Positions 19,201 through 22,814 of a stretch of 22,814 nt of DNA are shown here, one piece after another. The notes under the pieces are model-generated. The model was not told the origin of the DNA and did not search any database. It saw nothing but the letters and a program-made list of their open reading frames with translations. The position numbers and the translations under genes are program-made. Source of the stretch: Mnemiopsis leidyi (Eukaryota; Ctenophora; Tentaculata; Lobata; Bolinopsidae); assembly GCA_000226015.1 (NCBI GenBank), contig JH153415.1, forward strand, positions 237,995 to 260,808. Direction: 5' to 3'. How positions within the stretch are numbered: position 1 is the stretch's first letter; the number at the start of each line of letters is the position of its first letter.

Positions 19201-22200
19201 ATCATACTGTTTGACAGTGTAAGTTCCAATACTTCAACAGTATATCACAAAGAATTAAAGTTAGTTTGAAAATTGTTGACATCTGGCGTCGATCTATTTA
19301 TAGCACGCAACAATAGACGTTTACAGTTTCTGTTTTGACTTCTATGGTGGCGATACGTGAGCTGTTATTAATCATTTAATGGTGAGCGTCCAGATGACGC
19401 TACAACCTATAGCGGATAGCAGATGATATCATCAGATAATGGCCCCATGCCAGGTGAAATACACTTGGTCGCTAGAGATAACGCGGGATAAACAAAGCGC
19501 GCGCGTTGCGCGCCACAAATCCAAGTGATGAAAATGACACTTTGCATAGAAATACGCCAGGAAAATAACATGCTTTTTTGTAACCCGCCGCGCGCGATAC
19601 CGGCATGGCGCAACGGCAACTGTTCTGCCCTGCCCACATTAAATTGGTTTGACGTCACGCCTTTCACAATGGAGCCTTATCTCGGTTCATTCAGGCGAAT
19701 GCACATGATTTCATTACATCAGATGTGATGATCTAATGCTCACTACTGGATTGTCAGCTGTGGATATGGTTCAAAATATTAATATCTCCTAAAAAGGTTT
19801 CATTAAGAATATATTTGACAGCTCAGTTTCACGAAACTTCGAACTACACAACACACTTAACTCTGACTTAATGATCCTTACTGATGAGACGCTAAACGGT
19901 TATTAAAAATTATTTTCGTGCGTACGGCTCGCGCGAAATTTTGACGATTTATTTTCTTGCATGCGAGATCTCAGATCACACATATCGATAGAAATTACTA
20001 TTCGGCTTTGGTATACAATTATAGATAGGCCAGCAAACATGGGCACAGAGGCTACCATTATCGTTTACCAGGATACAAATTGCAACACAGATCACGTGAC
20101 AGCTACATTGGCTTGCAGCCAAGTTGCAGGCTCACACACAGACAGTGTACACAGTGTATACCCATCACATACAATAGTCATTAACATTAAGAATTAATAG
20201 CATATCACAATATGAAAATACTAACCAATCTTGAAAGACTTGATAAGCACGTCCAGCATTTCTCCTTTCCTGAAGATAAGAAAAGTAAAACTTTGTAAGA
20301 TCTGATAAGTAAACACAGTTTACTTTCCTTCAATCCAGTAATTCTTGGTGGAGTGATAAAGACGATGCTGTGTGATATACACGGCAATAATTTCAAGTTG
20401 TTCCAAGATAAAACGTTATGATCTAGGACGGTAAACGGACTGTACCGCGACACGGACTGTACCGCGACACTTGATTTTCCGCGACAGATGTTGTCAGGAA
20501 GCTTTGTCGCGGAACAGTCCGCTCAACAGACGCTACCGCGACACGGACTAAACCGCGACAATCTAATTTACATTGTCGCGGAACAGTCCGCTCAACAGAC
20601 ACTACCGCGACAGGGACTGAACCGCGACAGTTCTCCCCTTTCTACCCTTTAACCGCGACACTAATTAGATAACATTAGGTGATCGAAACATCCTAGCATG
20701 AACATTATTTCTACACCTATGAGTACGACGCTGCATTATGTGACCTAAATTAACTTAATTAATTTCACTTCTACCACGTCCAATTTCAACTTAATTATTC
20801 TATCAAATTTCAGTTGAACTTTATGTTGATTTAAGATACTTGATCTCGTCCCTCTTCTTGTCCAAGCGGTACCGGTAGTCATCGTGAAGGACGTTTCTGG
20901 ATCGGGAAGTTCGTCCGGGAACAAATGTTATTGTTGAGGATGGCATGATTGCCAATGATATCTTCTTTCCGTCCCTTCTTTTATACTTGTTCAGCTTGTG
21001 AACATGTTATCCCAATCAGTGAACATGTGTTCACGTGACCACCACTGACACTACTCATGAGTACATACCAGAGCTCAGGTCACAGTGACTATAAACGTGT
21101 TCTCGTTTTTCCAATCAGTGAACATGAGAACATAACAGGGTCACGTCACGATGACTTACAGCATGCTTGCACACTTTATGCGGTCATGCGATCTCAGTTA
21201 AGCAATACGGGCTCACGGTATGAGTCACAAAAAAAGCTCCCTTACTCAGTGAATCAATATATCGCAGAAATTAACCATACAATTACCTTTATTAAATACA
21301 AGTACCAATCAGCAGTGAAATTAATGCTGCTGACTTTAAATCAAATTAGAATTGAAATAGGAAAAATTTGTCGCGGTACAGTCCGCTCAACAGACACTAC
21401 CGCGACAGGGACTGAACCGCGACAAGCCTAACTATTGTCGCTCAAAACCTGTCGCGGTACAGTCCGTGTCGCGGTACAGACCGTGAATCGTCTAGGACAA
21501 CTCGCCTAAAAGTAATGGAATGTTTCATATTGCACGTGATCAAGAGGAAAAGTAAGTGAATGTTTCATATCAGTTGATCTAGAGGTTAACGAGCTTATTG
21601 ATTGAGTGACACGGCATAATGACAACTCGCCCAAATTTGCAGGCACATTAGCGTGGGAATCACATGACCGCTAGATATTTGCATGATTTTTATAGACATT
21701 AAAATTTGATCTATTTCTTCAACATGCACAAGAATTAACGAGATCGCATAAGACAACTGGACCTAACCGAAAGCGAAACAAGTAGAAACCAAAATTTTAT
21801 ACTAACTGTAACAAAAATTTTATTCTAACTGTTACCGTAACGGTGTTTTACTTTTAAGTTCCGATAAAAACGAAAAAACTGGTACCGAATCGAAACCGAT
21901 TTCACGAGCAGTCTATTCTTTCGGATTCTAAGTTAATCTTTAATTAAAGACAGTTCAACTTTAATTAAATACGACCAGTTGTTGACTTCTCACCCCTAAT
22001 ATTAGTTTTAATTCAAATAGAAGTAATCAAATTTGACTACACATTACTTGGATTGTTTTACTGAGCTATCGACTATCTGGTATATATTATATCTGTCAAA
22101 TGTCAATGTTTTGATAAGGTTGACATAAGATACGGTCTCGCAAGACGATATCAATTAACTAAACTAATTAACTAACCTGATTTATTGATAATTTGAGACG

Positions 22201-22401
22201 TCATAGTGCAAGCGACCAAGTCATGAAACATAGACAAGAATTTACTCTGTAAGTGTACAATATATTCCCAATATAGAATCACCTATGTCGAATTGTAGAG
22301 ATAGTAAATTGAATACAAACCGTTTAAACAAGGTTTCTCCCATTATCTTTGAGGACAGCAGCTCTTGTATGATTTTCAGGTTCTTCACCCTTACAACAGA
22401 G
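16209..22401 (-). CDS. IFRD: IFRD family protein (interferon-related developmental regulator), N terminus missing
   Basis: IFRD proteins (IFRD1/TIS7/PC4, IFRD2/SKMc15) are armadillo-like helical-repeat proteins described as transcriptional co-regulators and ribosome-associated factors. Eight exons join in frame: 22321-22401, 20226-20269, 18582-18779, 18281-18428, 18023-18146, 17315-17447, 16894-17105 and 16209-16286, giving 338 codons and a TGA stop. All introns are GT-AG and phases agree at every join. Recognisable family stretches are V-R-I-E-A-G-E (human M-R-I-S-A-G-E), T-D-G-A-K-F-R-A-K (human T-D-G-N-K-H-R-A-K), Q-R-A-S-F-R-E (human Q-R-S-V-F-R-D), S-W...Y-G-A-I-K-E-I-L-G (human S-W...Y-D-T-F-K-E-V-L-G) and a basic C terminus with K-A-R and R-D-K-R. 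Human IFRD1 is about 450 residues, so roughly 80-100 N-terminal residues lie beyond the right edge. IFRD1 versus IFRD2 cannot be assigned; invertebrates usually carry one gene. Confidence 0.9.
16287..16893 (-). other. IFRD last intron
   Basis: 607 bp, no coding content. It contains the perfect CArG-type sequence CCTTTTATGG (16382-16391), which is near the number expected by chance, and the decoy-donor repeat at 16811-16893. The 67-codon minus-strand frame at 16228-16431 is the last exon read in the wrong frame. Confidence 0.7.
16811..16893. repeat. 36-37-bp repeat carrying copies of a 5' splice site
   Basis: Next to the genuine donor (GTAAGT, GT at 16893-16892) the minus strand has two further donor-like GTGAGT sequences, GT at 16856-16855 and 16821-16820, spaced 37 and 35 bp. 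The intervening blocks share ATTCAGGCC (plus GGCCTGAAT at 16836 and 16873), so each decoy donor is also preceded by an acceptor-like TTCAG. Confidence 0.75.
16894..17105 (-). CDS. IFRD: IFRD exon (C-terminal SM-20-like region)
   Basis: 212 bp: acceptor GTTTAG, two bases completing a glycine codon, then 70 codons from D-V-H-E-Q-V-K-I to D-K-L-E-M, donor GTAAGT. It contains T-S-W-S-E-R-V-Q-Y and I-K-E-I-L-G, then H-L-Q-Q-N-I-F-V-R-E-I-F-G-L-G, which matches human H-L-Q-S-N-E-F-L-R-N-V-F-E-L-G. This is the most family-specific part of the gene. Confidence 0.9.
17315..17447 (-). CDS. IFRD: IFRD exon
   Basis: 133 bp: acceptor TTTCCAG, 44 codons from V-E-D-L-E-E-L-L to Y-A-L-V-S-G-E plus one G, donor GTATAG. 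An internal GTACAG after D-R-K could pass for a donor but would break the frame. Read-through restores V-Q-R-A-S-F-R-E-I, the conserved Q-R-S-V-F-R-D motif, which settles the longer exon. Confidence 0.9.
17448..18022 (-). other. IFRD intron
   Basis: 575 bp, AT-rich. The minus-strand open frame reported across 17866-18075 begins in the neighbouring exon's shadow frame and runs into this intron; it is not a gene. I saw no repeat or regulatory motif of note. Confidence 0.7.
18023..18146 (-). CDS. IFRD: IFRD exon
   Basis: 124 bp: acceptor TTGTCAG, one base completing methionine, 41 codons L-L-P-S-A-R-S to L-F-D-E-Q, donor GTGGGA. It contains V-E-V-R-I-E-A-G-E-F-I-A and V-F-E-L-G-R, equivalent to human V-N-M-R-I-S-A-G-E-S-L-A and L-F-E-L-A-R. 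Confidence 0.9.
18281..18428 (-). CDS. IFRD: IFRD exon
   Basis: 148 bp: acceptor CCTGTAG, two bases completing aspartate, 48 codons N-I-D-D-R-K to K-N-V-I-H, two bases of methionine, donor GTGCGT. The segment I-S-L-I-L-T-V-C-T-P corresponds to W-T-L-L-L-T-I-C-P in human IFRD1. The alternative donor three bases later (GTATAA) would give the wrong phase. Confidence 0.88.
18582..18779 (-). CDS. IFRD: IFRD exon (helical repeat region)
   Basis: 198 bp: acceptor GTTTCAG, 65 codons after a split glycine, K-G-S-E-K-L-T-T to C-F-L-C-S, donor GTAGGT. It carries Q-C-G-E-E-I-D...L-C-D and an alternating hydrophobic helix ending L-A-V-L-C-F-L-C, corresponding to the human stretch from Q-L-G-P-G-I to F-G-V-C-C-F-I. 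Confidence 0.88.
18780..20225 (-). other. IFRD intron
   Basis: 1446 bp. A CpG-rich patch at 19480-19610 contains CGCGCG runs, a CACTTGG/CCAAGTG pair (19462-19468 and 19521-19527) able to form a short hairpin, and TGACGTCA (19650-19657). CACGTG lies at 20093-20098. The open frames at 19407-19667, 19525-19728 and 19961-20197 overlap on opposite strands or lack motifs and are not genes. Confidence 0.65.
20226..20269 (-). CDS. IFRD: IFRD short exon
   Basis: 44 bp: acceptor ATCTTCAG, one base completing arginine, 14 codons K-G-E-M-L-D-V-L-I-K-S-F-K-I and one G, donor GTTAGT. It links the neighbouring exons in frame and corresponds to the human helix around T-L-T-D-S-I-E-R-C-L-K-K-G. Confidence 0.85.
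20422..20429. repeat. 8-bp target-site duplication, left copy
   Basis: TCTAGGAC, repeated exactly at 21491-21498 on the other side of the element. Flanking bases differ on both sides, so the duplication is exactly 8 bp. Confidence 0.85.
20430..21490. mobile_element. 1061-bp non-autonomous DNA transposon built from an iterated 16-mer
   Basis: Flanked by an exact 8-bp duplication TCTAGGAC (20422-20429 and 21491-21498). Both ends carry two tandem copies of GGACTGTACCGCGACA, the right end inverted (one copy with a substitution), forming terminal inverted repeats of about 40 bp with differing outermost bases. The octamer CCGCGACA occurs 15 times (ten direct, five inverted). A 57-bp cassette is present three times in the same orientation (20504-20560, 20573-20629, 21368-21424); each can fold because TGTCGCGGAACAGTCC pairs with GGACTGAACCGCGACA. 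The interior (20660-21366) has two copies of CCAATCAGTGAACATG (21012 and 21111) and no transposase. An 8-bp duplication is known for hAT, P and Merlin superfamilies; the ends fit none clearly. It is inserted in an IFRD intron. Confidence 0.85.
21499..22320 (-). other. IFRD intron right of the transposon
   Basis: Noncoding, AT-rich. Short imperfect repeats are visible: GACAACTCGCC at 21496 and 21621, a GAATGTTTCATAT pair near 21518 and 21558, and a tandem pair of AAAATTTTAT...CTAACTGT around 21792-21835. No gene or RNA was seen. Confidence 0.6.
22321..22401 (-). CDS. IFRD: IFRD exon, first one inside the window
   Basis: 81 bp: acceptor TATTTCAG, one base from the previous codon, 26 codons S-V-V-R-V-K-N-L-K to T-L-F-K, two bases of arginine, donor GTTTGT. 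It corresponds to the human helix K-T-R-Q-A-A-L-E-G-I-K-N-A-L and following residues near position 85-110. Exons upstream lie beyond the right edge. Confidence 0.82.
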
Positions 22402-22415
22402 CTGAAATAACATGA

Positions 22416-22814
22416 TAATTTTGTTGTGTCAAAAAGAATTGTACAACTATATCAAGTCCTGCATCTAATTTTGTTGTGTCAAAAAGAATTGTACAACTAT
22501 ATCAAGTCCTGCATCTAATTTTGTTGTGTCAAAAAGAATTGTACAACTATATCAAGTCCTGCATCTAATTTTGTTGTGTCAAAAAGAATTGTACAACTTT
22601 ATCAAGTACTGCATCTAATTTTGTTGTGTCAAAAAGAATTGTACAACTTTATCAAGTACTGCATCTAATTTTGTTGTGTCAAAAAGAATTGTACAACTAT
22701 ATCAAGTCCTGCATCTAATTTTGTTGTGTCAAAAAGAAATTGTACAACTATATCAAGTCCTGCATCTAATTTTGTTGTGTCAAAAAGAATTGTACAACTA
22801 TATCAAGTCCTGCA
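22416..22814. repeat. 50-bp satellite, about eight copies, runs off the window
   Basis: Units start TAATTTTGTTGTGTC at 22416, 22466, 22516, 22566, 22616, 22666, 22716 and 22767. One unit has an extra A (51 bp); two adjacent units (from 22566 and 22616) share the substitutions CTTTATC and GTACTG, indicating local duplication of a variant. The array begins 14 bp upstream of the 3' splice site of the IFRD exon at 22321-22401. Confidence 0.95.

Noticed and set aside
21057-21431. 124-codon open frame inside the transposon
   Set aside because: It runs from unique interior into the 57-bp repeat cassette and shows no transposase motif; the element is non-autonomous.
22416-22814. CRISPR-like array
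   Set aside because: Repeats are contiguous 50-bp units with no unique spacers, in an animal genome.

Overview
The window is eukaryotic nuclear DNA, AT-rich (a little under 40% GC by eye) and made mostly of introns and intergenic sequence. All recognisable coding sequence consists of short exons with GT-AG introns. Two animal gene families are present, so this is a metazoan. Because CpG is not visibly depleted and tropomyosin is divergent, I favour an invertebrate, but the phylum cannot be told from this window.

Both genes are on the minus strand, head to tail. The right part (16209-22401) holds the last eight exons of an IFRD (interferon-related developmental regulator, SM-20/PC4/TIS7 family) gene. 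About 338 codons run to the stop; the N-terminal exons lie beyond the right edge. The left part holds the 5' end of a tropomyosin gene: two tandem alternative first exons (8627-8758 and 6005-6139) that both splice in phase 0 to a shared 134-bp exon (1724-1857), followed by a 118-bp exon (1418-1535). The remaining exons lie beyond the left edge. The coiled-coil heptad register is unbroken across the joins.

The 7.4 kb between the IFRD stop and the first tropomyosin exon has no intact gene. It holds a probable decayed coding fragment (13320-13603), a degenerate GTGAAAT array (11449-11935), a perfect NFI-type palindrome (14433-14447), a cluster of palindromic E-boxes (15464-15582), and next to the outer tropomyosin first exon a 131-bp foldback and 74-bp tandem repeats.

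The introns carry the most unusual DNA. In IFRD there is a 1061-bp non-autonomous DNA transposon with an 8-bp target-site duplication, built from a 16-mer iterated in both orientations (20430-21490). A 50-bp satellite lies just upstream of a 3' splice site (22416-22814), and short repeats carry two decoy 5' splice sites (16811-16893). In tropomyosin there is a 39-bp near-perfect palindrome 75 nt upstream of the common exon. I found no tRNA or rRNA gene, CRISPR array or prokaryotic operon.
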